64,000 nt of DNA, taken from Sphingomonas carotinifaciens. Its GTDB lineage: Bacteria > Pseudomonadota > Alphaproteobacteria > Sphingomonadales > Sphingomonadaceae. The stretch is taken from positions 2,231,501 through 2,295,500 of the forward strand of contig NZ_WSUT01000005.1 of NCBI RefSeq assembly GCF_009789535.1, given 5' to 3'. Of the stretch, positions 1-10,455 are shown piece after piece; position 1 is the stretch's first letter, and each line of letters begins with the position of its first letter. Position numbers and translations under genes: made by a program. The notes under the pieces were generated by a model. The model was not told where the DNA came from. It made no database searches and saw nothing but the letters and a program-made list of their open reading frames with translations.

Positions 1-49
1 GCGCGACGGTGACCACGTCGCGTGCGAAGAAATCGGCCGGCAGCGTCAT
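1..49 (-). CDS. Probable 3-methyladenine DNA glycosylase, N-terminus only
   Basis: Only the first 16 codons are inside the window. The ATG lies at 49-47 and overlaps the pncB stop codon as ATGA, so the two genes are probably translationally coupled. The visible peptide is [16 protein letters not shown]. The Leu-Pro-x-x-Phe-Phe-Ala-Arg-Asp pattern followed by a Val-Ala helix is typical of the start of the AAG/Mpg family, which excises alkylated purines. The family call is an inference from this short match; the sequence left of the window would settle it. Confidence 0.5.
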   Translation of the reverse strand, partial: MTLPADFFARDVVTVA

Positions 50-1350
50 ATCTCGGGGGTGCGCGCCTGCCGCCCGTCATCGCCGAAAACGCGCAGATAG
101 CGCGCGATTTCCTCGGGCGCGCCGGTTGCCTTGGCCGGATTGTCGGACAGCTTGACCGCCGGGCGGCCATTGGCGCTGATGACCTTGGCGACCAGCGAGA
201 TGGGGGAAAGGCCGTCGTCGCCGTCCGGATCGCAGCCGCGAAAGTCGTTGGTCAGGTTGGTGCCCCAGCCGAAGCTCATCCGCACCCGGCCGTGGAAATG
301 GCGATAGACCTGCTCGATGCTGTCGACGTCCATGCCGTCGGAGAAGATCAGCAGCTTCTGGCGGGCGTCGCGGCCTTGTGCGCGCCACCAGTCGAGTATC
401 GCCTCGCCCCCCTCGATCGGCGGCGCGCTGTCGGGGCGAAATCCCGTCCAGTCCGCCACCCAGGGCGGCGCATCGCGCAGAAAGGCGGCGGTGCCGAACG
501 CGTCGGGCAGGACGATCAGCAGATTGCCCTGATACAGCTCCTGCCATTCGCGCAGGACGCGATAGGGGGTCTGCGCCAATTCCTCGTCGCTGTCCGCCAG
601 GGCCGCGGCGACCATCGGCAATTCATGCGCGTTGGTGCCGATCGCCTCCAGATCATTGTCCATGGCGAGCAGGACGTTCGACGTTCCGATCAGACGGTCC
701 CCCAGCCCCTCCTTCAACGCCTCCACGCACCAACGCTGCCACAAAAACCCATGCCGCCGCCGCGTACCGAAATCGGAGATGGCGAGGTCGGGTAGTGCGC
801 GCAACCGTTCCACCTTGTCCCACAGCTTGGCCTTGGCGCGCGCATAAAGCACGTCGAGCGCGAAACGTCCCTTGTCCGCCATCGCTGCGCGGGAACGCAG
901 TTCGTTGACGATGGCGAGTGCGGGGATCTCCCACATCGTGGTTTCGCACCACAGCCCCTCGAAATGCAGCTCGAACTGGCCATCGACGACGCGCAGATCA
1001 TATTCGGGCAGGCGGAAGCGGGCGAGCCATGCAAGAAAGTCGGGCGCGAACATGCGGTTCTGACCATAGAAGCTGTTACCGGCCAGCCAGATCAGTTCCT
1101 TGTGCGAGAAGCGCAGCGTGCGCGCATGATCGAGTTGCGCGCGCAGTTCGGCGATGTCGATATCATCGGCCAGCCGGATGCGCGTGGTGCGGTTGATGAG
1201 CGAGAAGGTGGCGCGTACGTCCGGATGACGCTGCCGGATCATCTGCAGCATCAAGAGCTTGTAGAAATCGGTGTCGAGCAGGCTGCGGACGATGGGGTCC
1301 AGCCGCCAGCCATGGTCCCAGACGCGGGTCGCGATATCGGTGAACGCCAT
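46..1350 (-). CDS. pncB: Nicotinate phosphoribosyltransferase
   Basis: Converts nicotinate and PRPP, with ATP, to nicotinate mononucleotide in the NAD salvage (Preiss-Handler) pathway; cytoplasmic. The protein has 434 residues, close to the usual bacterial length. It carries a DTDFYK motif near residue 27, DFGTRRR at about 193-199, and the THELP-like segment TNAHELPMV with His242 at the position of the phosphorylated histidine of the family. The ATG at 1350 was chosen over an upstream in-frame start at 1401, because the longer version would run into the preceding hydrolase gene, which ends at 1361. The gene closes the trehalose run and overlaps the next gene by ATGA. Confidence 0.95.
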   Translation of the reverse strand: MAFTDIATRVWDHGWRLDPIVRSLLDTDFYKLLMLQMIRQRHPDVRATFSLINRTTRIRLADDIDIAELRAQLDHARTLRFSHKELIWLAGNSFYGQNRMFAPDFLAWLARFRLPEYDLRVVDGQFELHFEGLWCETTMWEIPALAIVNELRSRAAMADKGRFALDVLYARAKAKLWDKVERLRALPDLAISDFGTRRRHGFLWQRWCVEALKEGLGDRLIGTSNVLLAMDNDLEAIGTNAHELPMVAAALADSDEELAQTPYRVLREWQELYQGNLLIVLPDAFGTAAFLRDAPPWVADWTGFRPDSAPPIEGGEAILDWWRAQGRDARQKLLIFSDGMDVDSIEQVYRHFHGRVRMSFGWGTNLTNDFRGCDPDGDDGLSPISLVAKVISANGRPAVKLSDNPAKATGAPEEIARYLRVFGDDGRQARTPEI

Positions 1351-1360
1351 GAAATTCTTG

Positions 1361-2323
1361 TCAGCGGATGCGGGCGGCCGTGTCCAGAATGAATTGCACA
1401 ATGCGATCCGGCTGGGTTGCCGGGATCATGTGCCCACCCTCGATCACCTCGTACCGACAGCCGGGGATCGCGGCGGCGGTGGGTGCGCCGTCCCTTTCCG
1501 GGTCCAGCACCGCGTCCTGCGCACCGAACAGGATCGCACTCGACAGATCAAGGGTCGGGTAGAGCGCAGCCATCTCGCTCAGGTCCGGATTGGCATGGAC
1601 CAGTTCGGTGGCCGCGATGTCGATCGTCTCCGGTCGCAGCGACAATATGCCGCCGCCACGGATGGCGAAGTCGTCCGGCGCGTGTTCGGGCATGAATGCC
1701 CGGCGCACGGCACGGCGGCTGCGCAACTGGAGGATCGGAACCGCGATGGTGTGCGCGACAAGGCGGCGAAGCGGAGCACCACCGCGAAAGAACTCCTGCA
1801 CCACAGCCGAACCGAAGGGCTGTGGCTGGGTGAGCGGAGCAAGCAGCGCCAGGCCGCCAATCCGGCCGGGCGCGGCCAGCGCGGCCGCCAGCGACACGGC
1901 ACCGCCCATCGAATGACCGACCAGCAACGGGCGTTCGATCGTGAGCCGACCTAGAAACGCCGCAATCAGGGCCCCCTGCGCGCGGAGCCCGGGATGCGTG
2001 CCGGGGGCGGCCAGCGAATGCCCCGAGCCGGGGCGATCGACAAGGATGACGCGGTGGGTGTCGGCCAGCCGGTCGGCAACCTCGTAGTTGAAGTTGCGCA
2101 TCTGGCCGGCAAGGCCGTGGATCAGCACGATAACAGGGGCCTGGGCGCTCCGGGGCCCCTTGTCGACATAATGGAGACGCGCGCCCTCGACCTCGACGAA
2201 ATCGCCATCCGGTGGCACGAGCGCTTCGGCGACACGACCGACATGGCGCGAATAGGCCGCCAGTCCCGCCATGCCGAGCGCTGCGGCGAAGCCGCCGGTG
2301 ATCAGGGGACGGTTTCGGGTCAT
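1361..2323 (-). CDS. Alpha/beta-fold hydrolase
   Basis: A 320-residue hydrolase of the alpha/beta family with a hydrophobic N-terminal segment (about residues 8-24) that may anchor it to the inner membrane or act as a signal. Seen directly: an oxyanion-type HGLAG motif (69-73), the nucleophile elbow GHSMGG with Ser138, candidate acids Asp270/Asp274, and His298 in GGHMIP. The substrate cannot be told from the sequence; lipase/esterase or haloperoxidase-like activity is possible. It sits 9 bp behind treY and 10 bp before pncB, so it is probably in the same transcript, but nothing ties it to trehalose chemistry. Confidence 0.85.
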   Translation of the reverse strand: MTRNRPLITGGFAAALGMAGLAAYSRHVGRVAEALVPPDGDFVEVEGARLHYVDKGPRSAQAPVIVLIHGLAGQMRNFNYEVADRLADTHRVILVDRPGSGHSLAAPGTHPGLRAQGALIAAFLGRLTIERPLLVGHSMGGAVSLAAALAAPGRIGGLALLAPLTQPQPFGSAVVQEFFRGGAPLRRLVAHTIAVPILQLRSRRAVRRAFMPEHAPDDFAIRGGGILSLRPETIDIAATELVHANPDLSEMAALYPTLDLSSAILFGAQDAVLDPERDGAPTAAAIPGCRYEVIEGGHMIPATQPDRIVQFILDTAARIR

Positions 2324-2332
2324 ATCGGCGCC

Positions 2333-4720
2333 TTACCCTTCGACCCGGTGCCAGACGGGGCCGTCGGAGAACAGGGTCGTGGCCGACAAGGCCTCGCCGT
2401 CCAGCATGACCGCGGTATCGCCCCACCAGTCGGGTCGCCCGCCATCGATCAGCGCCTCGGCATGGCGAACCGCGATGGCGCACACGAAGCGGCGGGCGCC
2501 GAGCGTCCGGGTGAAGGCGATCACCCGGTCCTGCCGGGTGCCGGTGACGGAAAGCGGCTGATACCCCTTGAACGCCTGTTGGCGACGCAGATCGAGCAGA
2601 TCGGCGATCAGCGCCTGCTTGGCGCTGCCGCGGGTATCCAGCAGACGCTGCAGCCGGACATAATCGACGGGGCGGCGGTTGTCGGGATCGACAAGGCTCA
2701 GGTCGCGGTCCTCGCTGCCCTGATAGCAGTCCGGGACACCGGGCACCGTGCAACGCAGCGCCGCCTGTGCCAGAGCCGTTGCATCGGCGGCGGGGGCGAG
2801 CCGCTGGACGAAATCGGCCATCGATCGGCGGAACTCGGCACCGGCCGGTTCGGTGAGCAGCGCCTCCACCAGCTTTTGCGCGCGTGCTTCATAGGCTTCG
2901 TCCGGTGCCTCCCAGGACGAACGCAGCTTGGCCTCGCGCAACGCTTTCTCCTGCCAACCCTGTACGCGTTCCGCAAAGGTGGCGAGGTCGTCGTCATCGG
3001 GCCATGCACCGAACAGCGTCTGGATGAGCATGTACCAGTCGGCCGGGTCGACACCCTCGGCATCCTGCCGGGTGAGGTCGCGCCATTGCTGTACCTGATC
3101 GCGCCACAGGTGCGGCACCGCGCTCACCACCGACAGGCGGGCGCGGACATCCTCGCCGCGTTTATGATCATGCGTGGCAGTGGTCAGCATCGCGCCGGGG
3201 AAATGTTCGGCGCGGCCCTGCATCCGGTCGTGGAACGTAGCGATATCGAGCGCCATACGCGCGGCATCGAAGCCGACATCGTTGCGCGAGAGCAGCCGCC
3301 CATAGCGGTAGAAGGCGGTGTCCTCGACCGACTTGGCAGCGATCGGGGCGGAGAGTTGCTGGAAGCGACGCACAGCCTCCGCCTTCAATGCGGGATCGCC
3401 GGGGCCCTCGCCGGACAGCCACTCCAGCACCTGTTCGAGAATGGCGGTTTCGCCGGGCGGGATGAAGCGCTGGACGCGCCGACGGGCCTCGGCCCGGATG
3501 GCTTTGTCGGTTGCCGGCGCATCGGGGCCATAGGTGCGGTACACCGGAAAGACCCAGAGCAGCCGTTCGATGGCGCGGCGCCACATGGCGGGCGTGTGCG
3601 CGGAGGTTTCGGCCGCGGTGCCGGCGAGCTTTACGAACGCAGCGACGCATCCGTCGAGTTGCCCGGAGAATTGCCAGGCGAGCATGTCCTGTCGCGCGCG
3701 CAGTTCCTCCGGCGCGAAATCCGCGCTGCCGCCGCTGATCTCGGACCATAGCGTACCGAGGGGCTCCGCGCCGTCCGGGTCATGGAGCAGCGCGGCGACC
3801 TCCTCCATGAAGTCATATCCGCTGGTGCCGTCGACGCCCCAGTCGGTGGGCATCGGCTCGTCGGCGGCGAGTATCTTTTCTACCACGATATAGGCGGGGC
3901 CGGCCGGAGCGTCCGCTGCGCGCGGCAGCGCGTCGAGCCGTTCGCGCAGCATACGGCAATAGCCGGCAGGGTCGGTCAGGCCGTCGACATGGTCGATGCG
4001 GACGCCGTCGATCATGCCCTCTTCGTACAGGCGGAAGTAGAGCGCATGTGTTTCCTCGAACACGGCCGGGTCTTCGATGCGCAGGCCGGCGAGCTCGCTG
4101 ATCGTGAAGAAGCGGCGCCAGTTCAGTTCGTCGTTTGCGGTGCGCCAGGAGGCGAGGCGGTAATGTTGGCGGGCGAGGAGCTCGGGGAGGGGGAGCGTCC
4201 GTGCGGCGGCCTGGTCGTCGTCGCGGATGGGCAGGCGGTGTTCGCCATAGGCGACCAGGCAGGCGCGGCCGTCATGGCTTTCCACCGCGATCTGATCGTC
4301 CGCCAATACCTCGGCAAGCGGGGCGCCCAGGATCGGCAGGACGAGGCGGTGCGACCAGTCGATGTCGAAGAACCGGGCGTAGCGGCTGCCCTGTCCCTTC
4401 GCCAGCACGTCGTTCCACCAGGCATTGCCGCCGCCCGCGACGCCCATATGGTTGGGGACGATGTCGATGATGACGCCCATGCCGCGCGCGCGCAGTGCCG
4501 CGACGAGCGACCGGAACGCCTCCTCGCCGCCCAGTTCGGGGTTGATCCGGGTGGGGTCGATCACGTCATAGCCGTGGGTCGAACCCTTGGCCGCGACGGT
4601 TATCGGCGAGGCGTAGACATGGCTGATGCTGAGCCGGTCGAGATACGGAACCAGCGCCTCCGCATCCTGGAAGCCGAACCCGTCGTGGAACTGGAGGCGA
4701 TAGGTGGCGCGGGGGGTCAT
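2333..4720 (-). CDS. treY: Maltooligosyl trehalose synthase
   Basis: GH13 enzyme that turns the reducing-end maltose unit of a maltodextrin into a trehalosyl unit, the step before TreZ. It has 795 residues, in the family range. The N-terminus MTPRATYRLQ with ASPI and GSTHGYDVIDP is characteristic. GH13 signatures are DIVPNHMG (86-93), DGVRIDH with nucleophile Asp243, and VVEKIL with acid Glu281; ATHDHKRGEDVRARL follows at about 515-529. The start overlaps the malQ stop as ATGA, indicating coupled translation in the glgX-treZ-malQ-treY run. No missing catalytic residue was seen. Confidence 0.96.
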   Translation of the reverse strand: MTPRATYRLQFHDGFGFQDAEALVPYLDRLSISHVYASPITVAAKGSTHGYDVIDPTRINPELGGEEAFRSLVAALRARGMGVIIDIVPNHMGVAGGGNAWWNDVLAKGQGSRYARFFDIDWSHRLVLPILGAPLAEVLADDQIAVESHDGRACLVAYGEHRLPIRDDDQAAARTLPLPELLARQHYRLASWRTANDELNWRRFFTISELAGLRIEDPAVFEETHALYFRLYEEGMIDGVRIDHVDGLTDPAGYCRMLRERLDALPRAADAPAGPAYIVVEKILAADEPMPTDWGVDGTSGYDFMEEVAALLHDPDGAEPLGTLWSEISGGSADFAPEELRARQDMLAWQFSGQLDGCVAAFVKLAGTAAETSAHTPAMWRRAIERLLWVFPVYRTYGPDAPATDKAIRAEARRRVQRFIPPGETAILEQVLEWLSGEGPGDPALKAEAVRRFQQLSAPIAAKSVEDTAFYRYGRLLSRNDVGFDAARMALDIATFHDRMQGRAEHFPGAMLTTATHDHKRGEDVRARLSVVSAVPHLWRDQVQQWRDLTRQDAEGVDPADWYMLIQTLFGAWPDDDDLATFAERVQGWQEKALREAKLRSSWEAPDEAYEARAQKLVEALLTEPAGAEFRRSMADFVQRLAPAADATALAQAALRCTVPGVPDCYQGSEDRDLSLVDPDNRRPVDYVRLQRLLDTRGSAKQALIADLLDLRRQQAFKGYQPLSVTGTRQDRVIAFTRTLGARRFVCAIAVRHAEALIDGGRPDWWGDTAVMLDGEALSATTLFSDGPVWHRVEG

Positions 4721-6597
4721 GCGGGGGTCCGGTGATTTAGGGTGTGGATACGGGCGGCCACAGCCGGTCTGGCTAGCAGGGCGGGGGTGGTGTCGGGCAG
4801 GCGGCGGCGCCAGTTGGGGTGTTCATCGATGGTGCCGGGCAGATTGGGTTGTTCCTCAAGCCCCAGCAGATCCTCGACCGGGATCAGCGCGACCGGGCAG
4901 GGGGTGGCGGCGACGCGCGCGATCGCGGCGTCGACCACCAGTTGCGGATCGGTGGGCTCCGGCGCGTCGCCGGCACAGGCGCGCCACAAAGCGGTACGAT
5001 CGTCCACGCGCTGCGCCATATCGGGTTCGGCCGAGCGGTCGGCGATCCTTGCCCGCCACGCAATGTCTCGGCCCAGCCACCAGCCGGCGACGGTGGCGAT
5101 ATCATGCGTGCCGGTCATCGCCACGGCCTCGCGGTCCCATTCCGCCGGAGTAACGAAGCCGCCATCCTCGTCGCGCTCGAACGGCAGCACCCGCATGCCG
5201 AGCAGGCCGGCCTCTGCCATGGTATCGCGGAAACCGGGCGGGACGGTGCCCAGATCCTCGCCGATGACGATCGCGCCGGCGCGGTGCGCCTCGATCTTCA
5301 GGATGCGCAACAGATCCTCAAACGGCATCTGAAGATAGGCGCCCTTGTCCGCGCTTTCGCCCTCCGGGATCACCCACAGGCGCTTGAGGCCCAGGGCGTG
5401 GTCGATGCGCAGGCCACCGGCATGGGCGAAGGCGCTGCGCAGGGTGGCGATGAAGGGAGCAAAGCCGGTGCGGCGCAGCGCAAAGGGGCAAAGCGCGGTG
5501 ATGCCCCAATTCTGCCCGTCCGGCCCCAGCGGATCGGGCGGTGCGCCGATGCTGAGCCCGGTCAGCAGCTCGTCGCGGCGGCTCCAGCCGTCGCTGCCGT
5601 CGCCGGACACGCCGATGGCGAGATCGGCGATGAGGCCGATCGGCATGCCGGCCGCGCGACCGGCCTCCCCCGCGGCGGCGAACGCCGTTTCGGCACGCCA
5701 TTGCAGGTAGAGGTAGAAGTCGATCGCATCGGTATGGTCGGCGACGAAGCGCGCGACGGCGGGGCCGCCCGCATCGTGAAACGCCTCCGGCCAGTCGCGC
5801 CAGCCGGTGGCACGGTCGCGCTGGTGGAAATAGGTGTGGAGCGCATCAAAGGTGGCGTGCGCGTGGCGTTCGGGCGTGCGGAAGGCGGCAACGGCCGCGC
5901 GGTCCTCCTCCGAGCGCCGGTCATAGTCGATGCGCAGGTCCCGCAACCGATCGGGGATCGCCGCCGACCAGTCGATCAGGTCGTCGCCATCCGATGGTGC
6001 AGCGGTGCCGGCAGGGGCGAACAGCACGTTGCGATACAGCCGGCTGGACGGTGCATAGGGGCTGTAGCGCGTGGCATCGGCGGGAAAGAGCGCGTGCGTC
6101 GGGCTGATCGCCACGGCAGCGGCGCCAGCCTCGCCGACCGCGCGCATCGCCTGCGCCAGCGTGCCGAAGTCGCCGAAAGCGCCGGGGGTCTCGCCGCGGA
6201 GCGAGGGCAGTTGCACCGCGGTGGCCCATAGCGCCTCCCCCGGAACAGCGGGGCAGCGCAGCGGGGCGACGGCGATCGTCCAGGTCTCTCCCCCGGCGAG
6301 CAACCGGTGATAGCCGGGCTCGGCGATCGGGGGCAGGGCGCCGTCCCCGCCGATCGCCACGCTGCGACGGATGCCGTCTTCAAAATCGAGTTCGCCCGCC
6401 AGCCCCGCCAGATGCGCGGGCAATGCGATGGGGCGACCGACATCCGCCGTGACGAAGGGCGCGGCATCGCCATTCGTGCGAAGGCAGGCGAGGATCGCTT
6501 CCAGCATCGCGTCCGAAACACGCTGCTGGCGGCCGTCCGCGTCTTCCCATTCGACGCACAATCCCGCGGCCTCGGCGCGGGCGGTGAGGTCGGTCAT
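4717..6597 (-). CDS. malQ: 4-alpha-glucanotransferase (amylomaltase)
   Basis: GH77 enzyme that disproportionates maltodextrins, moving glucan chains between acceptors. It probably recycles short stubs left by GlgX and TreZ. The protein has 626 residues. Motifs are AFGDFG near 140, SPTHALFPADATRYSPYAPSS-type substrate region at about 165-185, RIDHALGL with nucleophile Asp399, GEDLGTVP with acid Glu447, and GTHDIATVAGWW downstream. The ATG at 6597 overlaps the treZ stop as ATGA and was preferred to an upstream in-frame ATG at 6726, whose 43 extra residues are arginine-rich shadow sequence lying inside treZ. Confidence 0.94.
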   Translation of the reverse strand: MTDLTARAEAAGLCVEWEDADGRQQRVSDAMLEAILACLRTNGDAAPFVTADVGRPIALPAHLAGLAGELDFEDGIRRSVAIGGDGALPPIAEPGYHRLLAGGETWTIAVAPLRCPAVPGEALWATAVQLPSLRGETPGAFGDFGTLAQAMRAVGEAGAAAVAISPTHALFPADATRYSPYAPSSRLYRNVLFAPAGTAAPSDGDDLIDWSAAIPDRLRDLRIDYDRRSEEDRAAVAAFRTPERHAHATFDALHTYFHQRDRATGWRDWPEAFHDAGGPAVARFVADHTDAIDFYLYLQWRAETAFAAAGEAGRAAGMPIGLIADLAIGVSGDGSDGWSRRDELLTGLSIGAPPDPLGPDGQNWGITALCPFALRRTGFAPFIATLRSAFAHAGGLRIDHALGLKRLWVIPEGESADKGAYLQMPFEDLLRILKIEAHRAGAIVIGEDLGTVPPGFRDTMAEAGLLGMRVLPFERDEDGGFVTPAEWDREAVAMTGTHDIATVAGWWLGRDIAWRARIADRSAEPDMAQRVDDRTALWRACAGDAPEPTDPQLVVDAAIARVAATPCPVALIPVEDLLGLEEQPNLPGTIDEHPNWRRRLPDTTPALLARPAVAARIHTLNHRTPA

Positions 6598-8288
6598 GCG
6601 TTGAGCCACGCGCCGAAACGGTTGCCCTCGGCATGCAAGCGCTCGCCGGGATGATCGGGCAGCGGCTCGGGCGTATCGGCAAGGTCGATGACGATGGTGA
6701 GCGTCGCACCGTCGGCGAGGCGCCACTCTGCCTCCACCCGTGCATCGCCCAGCGCCTGCGCGGCGATGCCCTTCGCACCGGACAGGCGCGGGACGATGCG
6801 GTCGCGGCGCAGGGCGAGCAGCCGCGTGTAGAGATCGCGCCAGGTGCCTGCGTCCGGGCCGGGCGTGGGGGCGGAGCGGCGGAAGGTATCCTGCGCATTG
6901 GGATCGGGGATACGCTTGCGTGCCTCGGGATCGGCAAAGGCGTCGAACTTGGCAAATTCCTTGCGCCGGCCTTCGCGCACCGCATCGGCCAGTTCGTCGT
7001 GGAAATCGGTGAAGAACAGGAAGGGTGCCTCGCTGCCCGTCTCGTCGCCCATGAACAGCAGCGGGATTTGCGGGCAGAGCAGCAACAGCGCGGTGGCGGC
7101 GCGCAGCTTGTCGGGGCTGGTGAGCAGGGTCAGCCGCTCGCCCATCGCGCGGTTACCGATTTGGTCGTGGTTCTGGAGGAAGGACACGAACCGGGTGGCT
7201 GGCAGATGGCCGGAGGGCTTGCCGCGCGGCTTGCCGTCATGATTGGGCGACCCCTCGCCCTGATAGATGAAGCCCTGGTGCAGGCAGCGGGCGAGACGCT
7301 GTGCCGGCTTGTCGGCGAAGTCGCTGTAATAGGCGCTGGTCTCGCCGGTCAGCAGGACGTGGAGGACGTTGTGGAAGTCGTCATTCCACTGCGCGTCATA
7401 CACGCCGTCCGCCAATCGGTTGGTATCGTTATTCTCGTTTTCCAAGACCAGATGAACATGGCGGTCGGGCAGGGCGGCACGGATTTCCCGCGCCATGCGG
7501 TCGAGGAACGCATCGTTGGCGATGGCGTGCACGGCATCGAAGCGCAAACCGTCGAACCGGTATTCGTCCAGCCACATCAGCGCATTGTCGACAAAGAAGC
7601 GGTGAACGGGGTCGGCATCGACCGCGACCGCGCCGCCCCACGGCGTATCGACGTCCTGATGGAAGAAGGCGCCGGCATAGGCGCCCAGGTGATTCCCGTC
7701 GGGGCCGAAGTGATTATACACCACGTCGAGGAACACGGACAGGCCGTGGCCATGCGCGGCATCGACCAGCGCCTTCAACTCGGCGGGCGTGCCATAGGCC
7801 TCCGCCGGTGCATAGGGCAGCACGCCGTCATAGCCCCAGTTGCGGGTGCCGCCGAACGCGTTCACCGGCATCAACTGGATCGCGCTGATGCCAAGCGCGG
7901 CGAATTCGGGCAGGCGTTCCATCACGCCGGCAAAGCCACCAAGGACGCCGGCATGCAGTTCCATGACGACGGTTTCGGCCCATGGCCGGCCGCGCCAGTC
8001 AGGATGCTGCCAGTCATGGGCGCGGTCGACGACCACGCTCCAGCCGTGCACGCCGCCATCCTGAAGACGGGAGGCGGGATCGGGGACCGCAAGGTCCGGG
8101 TCCAGCCGGAACCGGTAGCGGGTGCCCGCCGGGGCCTGAGCCTCGGCGGTGAACCAGCCATCGTCGTGCCGCTGCATCGGCGTGGCATCGCCGCCATCGA
8201 TTTCCAGCGTCACGCTGTCCCGGTCGGGTGCCCAGAGGCGGAAGGCGGCGCGACCGCCCTCCGTCGGCGTCGGTCCCCAGGCGCTCAT
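6594..8288 (-). CDS. treZ: Malto-oligosyltrehalose trehalohydrolase
   Basis: GH13 enzyme that releases trehalose from the maltooligosyl-trehalose made by TreY. The protein has 564 residues. An N-terminal CBM48-like domain (about 10-90, with AFRLWAP) precedes the barrel. Signatures are YNHFGPDGN (about 191-199), RFDGLRFDAVHAI with nucleophile Asp251, VLENENNDTNR with acid Glu283, and FLQNHDQIGNRAMGERL further on. The ATG at 8288 overlaps the glgX stop as ATGA; an upstream in-frame start at 8600 would add about 100 residues buried in glgX and was rejected. Confidence 0.95.
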   Translation of the reverse strand: MSAWGPTPTEGGRAAFRLWAPDRDSVTLEIDGGDATPMQRHDDGWFTAEAQAPAGTRYRFRLDPDLAVPDPASRLQDGGVHGWSVVVDRAHDWQHPDWRGRPWAETVVMELHAGVLGGFAGVMERLPEFAALGISAIQLMPVNAFGGTRNWGYDGVLPYAPAEAYGTPAELKALVDAAHGHGLSVFLDVVYNHFGPDGNHLGAYAGAFFHQDVDTPWGGAVAVDADPVHRFFVDNALMWLDEYRFDGLRFDAVHAIANDAFLDRMAREIRAALPDRHVHLVLENENNDTNRLADGVYDAQWNDDFHNVLHVLLTGETSAYYSDFADKPAQRLARCLHQGFIYQGEGSPNHDGKPRGKPSGHLPATRFVSFLQNHDQIGNRAMGERLTLLTSPDKLRAATALLLLCPQIPLLFMGDETGSEAPFLFFTDFHDELADAVREGRRKEFAKFDAFADPEARKRIPDPNAQDTFRRSAPTPGPDAGTWRDLYTRLLALRRDRIVPRLSGAKGIAAQALGDARVEAEWRLADGATLTIVIDLADTPEPLPDHPGERLHAEGNRFGAWLNA

Positions 8289-10405
8289 TGCTCGTCCGGC
8301 TCCGACTGCTCGAAAGTGCTGAGCCAGGTCAGCAGAACCGCACCCTGCGGTGCGACCTCGTAGCTGTCGCCGATCTCGATCTCGCCCTGATCCGGCTTCG
8401 CGCTGTCGACCAGCACCATCCGCTGGGCATGGGGCGGCGGAAGCTGGAAGGTAATCGGATCGCCCGAGGCATTGAGCAGCAGCGACACCGCCTCGACCTG
8501 ACCGTCCTCCGTCCGGCTGGCGCGGCGCATCATCAGCGCGCGGCCCTCGGGATTGTCCCAATCCTCCGAACTCAACTGCTTGCCCTGTTCGTCCCACCAT
8601 TCGATGTCGTTGATGCCGTGGCCGGGCGTATCCTGTCCGTAGAGGAAGGTATTCGAGCGCAGCACGGGATAGCGGCGGCGCAACGCCGCCAGCCGGCCGG
8701 TGAAGTCGATCAGCGCCTGACCCTCGGGTGTGTCGGCCGCCTTCCAGTCGAGCCAGCTTATCTCGTTATCCTGGCAATAGGCGTTGTTGTTGCCGCCCTG
8801 CGTCCGCCCGAACTCGTCGCCCGCGACCAGCATCGGCGTGCCGAGCGAGGACATCAGCGTGGTCAGCATCGACCGCATGACGCGGCCGCGCGCGTCGTTG
8901 ACCGATGGATCATCGGTCGGCCCCTCGACACCCCAGTTGCACGATGCGTTGTGCGAATGGCCGTCGCGATTATCCTCGCCATTGGCCTCGTTATGCCGTT
9001 CCTCGTACATTACGGTATCGGCGAGCGTGAAGCCGTCATGCGCGGCGAGCAGGTTGACGCTGGCCCAGGGGCGGCGCGCCCGGCGATCGAACAGGTCGCC
9101 CGAGCCGGACAGGCGCGCGGCCAGATCGCCGCGTTTGCCAGGCTCGCCCTTCCAATATTCGCGCACCGTGTCGCGGTACTTGTCGTTCCATTCGGCGAAA
9201 CCGGGCGGAAAGTTGCCCAGTTGATAGCCGCCGGGGCCGACATCCCAGGGCTCGGTGATGAGCTTCAGCCGGCCCAGCACCGGATCCTGGCGCAGCACGT
9301 CGAAAAAGGCGGAGCCGGGGTCGAAACCATCCGCCTCGCGCCCCAGCGTCAGGCCGAGATCGAAGCGGAAGCCGTCGACGCCGAAGCTGGTCGCCCAGTA
9401 GCGCAGGCTGTCCGCCACCATCTGGATGACCCGCGCCTTCGACATGTTCAGCGTGTTGCCGGTGCCGGTGTCGTTGATCGTGTAGCGCGGATTATCCTGC
9501 ACCAGCCGGTAGTAGCTGGCATTGTCCAGCCCGCGCCACGACAGCGTCGGGCCCTTTTCCGATCCCTCGCAGGTGTGGTTGTAGACCACGTCCAGGATCA
9601 CCTCGATCCCCGCCTTGTGCAGGCGGTGGACGGCGCGGCGCAGTTCATCTTGGCTGTCGCTGGAAAAATAGGCCTGTTCCGGCGCGAAGAAGCCGAGCGT
9701 GTTGTAGCCCCAATAGTTGCGCAGGCCCTTTTCCTGAAGGAACCGGTCCTGGGTGAAGCTGTGGATCGGCAGCAGTTCGATCGCGGTCACGCCGATGCGC
9801 TTCAGATGCTTGATGACGGCGGGGTGGCCCAGCCCGGCATAGGTGCCGCGTTCGCGCGGCGGAACCAGTTCCATCAGCTTGGTCAGACCCTTGACGTGCG
9901 CCTCGTAGATCACCGTCTCGGACCAGGGGGTGTTCGGCCGCTTGTCGCGCGACCAGTCGAAATGATCGTCGACCACGACGCATTTCGGCATGGCGGGCGC
10001 GCTGTCGCGCTTGTCGAAGCTCAGATCCTCCTTTTTCGAGCGGATCTGATAACCGTGCAGCGCATCGGTCCATTTGATCGTGCCGTGCAGCTTGCGCGCA
10101 TAGGGGTCGAGCAGCAGCTTGTGCGGGTTGAAGCGATGTCCCGCCTCCGGCTCGTAACGGCCATGCGCGCGGTAGCCGTAGAGAAGGCCGGGGCCAACGT
10201 CCGGCAGATAGCCGTGCCACACCTCGTCCGTGCACTCGGGCAGCGCGAAACGCTTCAGCTCACGCTTGCCCTGGGGGTCGAAGATGCAGAGTTCGATCGC
10301 GTCAGCGTTTGCGGAGAAGACGGCAAAGTTCACGCCCTCCCCGTCGAACGTCGCGCCGAGCGGGTAGGGCGATCCGGCCTCGAGCCGGTCGGGGAGTGCG
10401 TGCAA
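8285..10405 (-). CDS. glgX: Glycogen debranching enzyme GlgX (isoamylase type)
   Basis: Hydrolyses alpha-1,6 branches of glycogen or limit dextrins to give linear maltodextrins for TreY and MalQ. The protein has 706 residues, usual for GlgX/TreX. An N-terminal CBM48-like domain (about 12-110) precedes the GH13 barrel with YNHTCEGSEKGPTLSWRG-type segment from 275, VDGFRFDLG with nucleophile Asp349, LITEPWD with acid Glu385, and AHDGFTLADT near 454. The apparent start is TTG at 10405 with a GGAGA element about 8 bp upstream; I see no better in-frame ATG. No glgA, glgB or glgC is present in the window. Confidence 0.95.
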   Translation of the reverse strand: MHALPDRLEAGSPYPLGATFDGEGVNFAVFSANADAIELCIFDPQGKRELKRFALPECTDEVWHGYLPDVGPGLLYGYRAHGRYEPEAGHRFNPHKLLLDPYARKLHGTIKWTDALHGYQIRSKKEDLSFDKRDSAPAMPKCVVVDDHFDWSRDKRPNTPWSETVIYEAHVKGLTKLMELVPPRERGTYAGLGHPAVIKHLKRIGVTAIELLPIHSFTQDRFLQEKGLRNYWGYNTLGFFAPEQAYFSSDSQDELRRAVHRLHKAGIEVILDVVYNHTCEGSEKGPTLSWRGLDNASYYRLVQDNPRYTINDTGTGNTLNMSKARVIQMVADSLRYWATSFGVDGFRFDLGLTLGREADGFDPGSAFFDVLRQDPVLGRLKLITEPWDVGPGGYQLGNFPPGFAEWNDKYRDTVREYWKGEPGKRGDLAARLSGSGDLFDRRARRPWASVNLLAAHDGFTLADTVMYEERHNEANGEDNRDGHSHNASCNWGVEGPTDDPSVNDARGRVMRSMLTTLMSSLGTPMLVAGDEFGRTQGGNNNAYCQDNEISWLDWKAADTPEGQALIDFTGRLAALRRRYPVLRSNTFLYGQDTPGHGINDIEWWDEQGKQLSSEDWDNPEGRALMMRRASRTEDGQVEAVSLLLNASGDPITFQLPPPHAQRMVLVDSAKPDQGEIEIGDSYEVAPQGAVLLTWLSTFEQSEPDEQ

Positions 10406-10455
10406 AGAATGGGTCTCCGGCGTTTAGCGTCGCGGGGATTCGGTGTCGTGCTGGA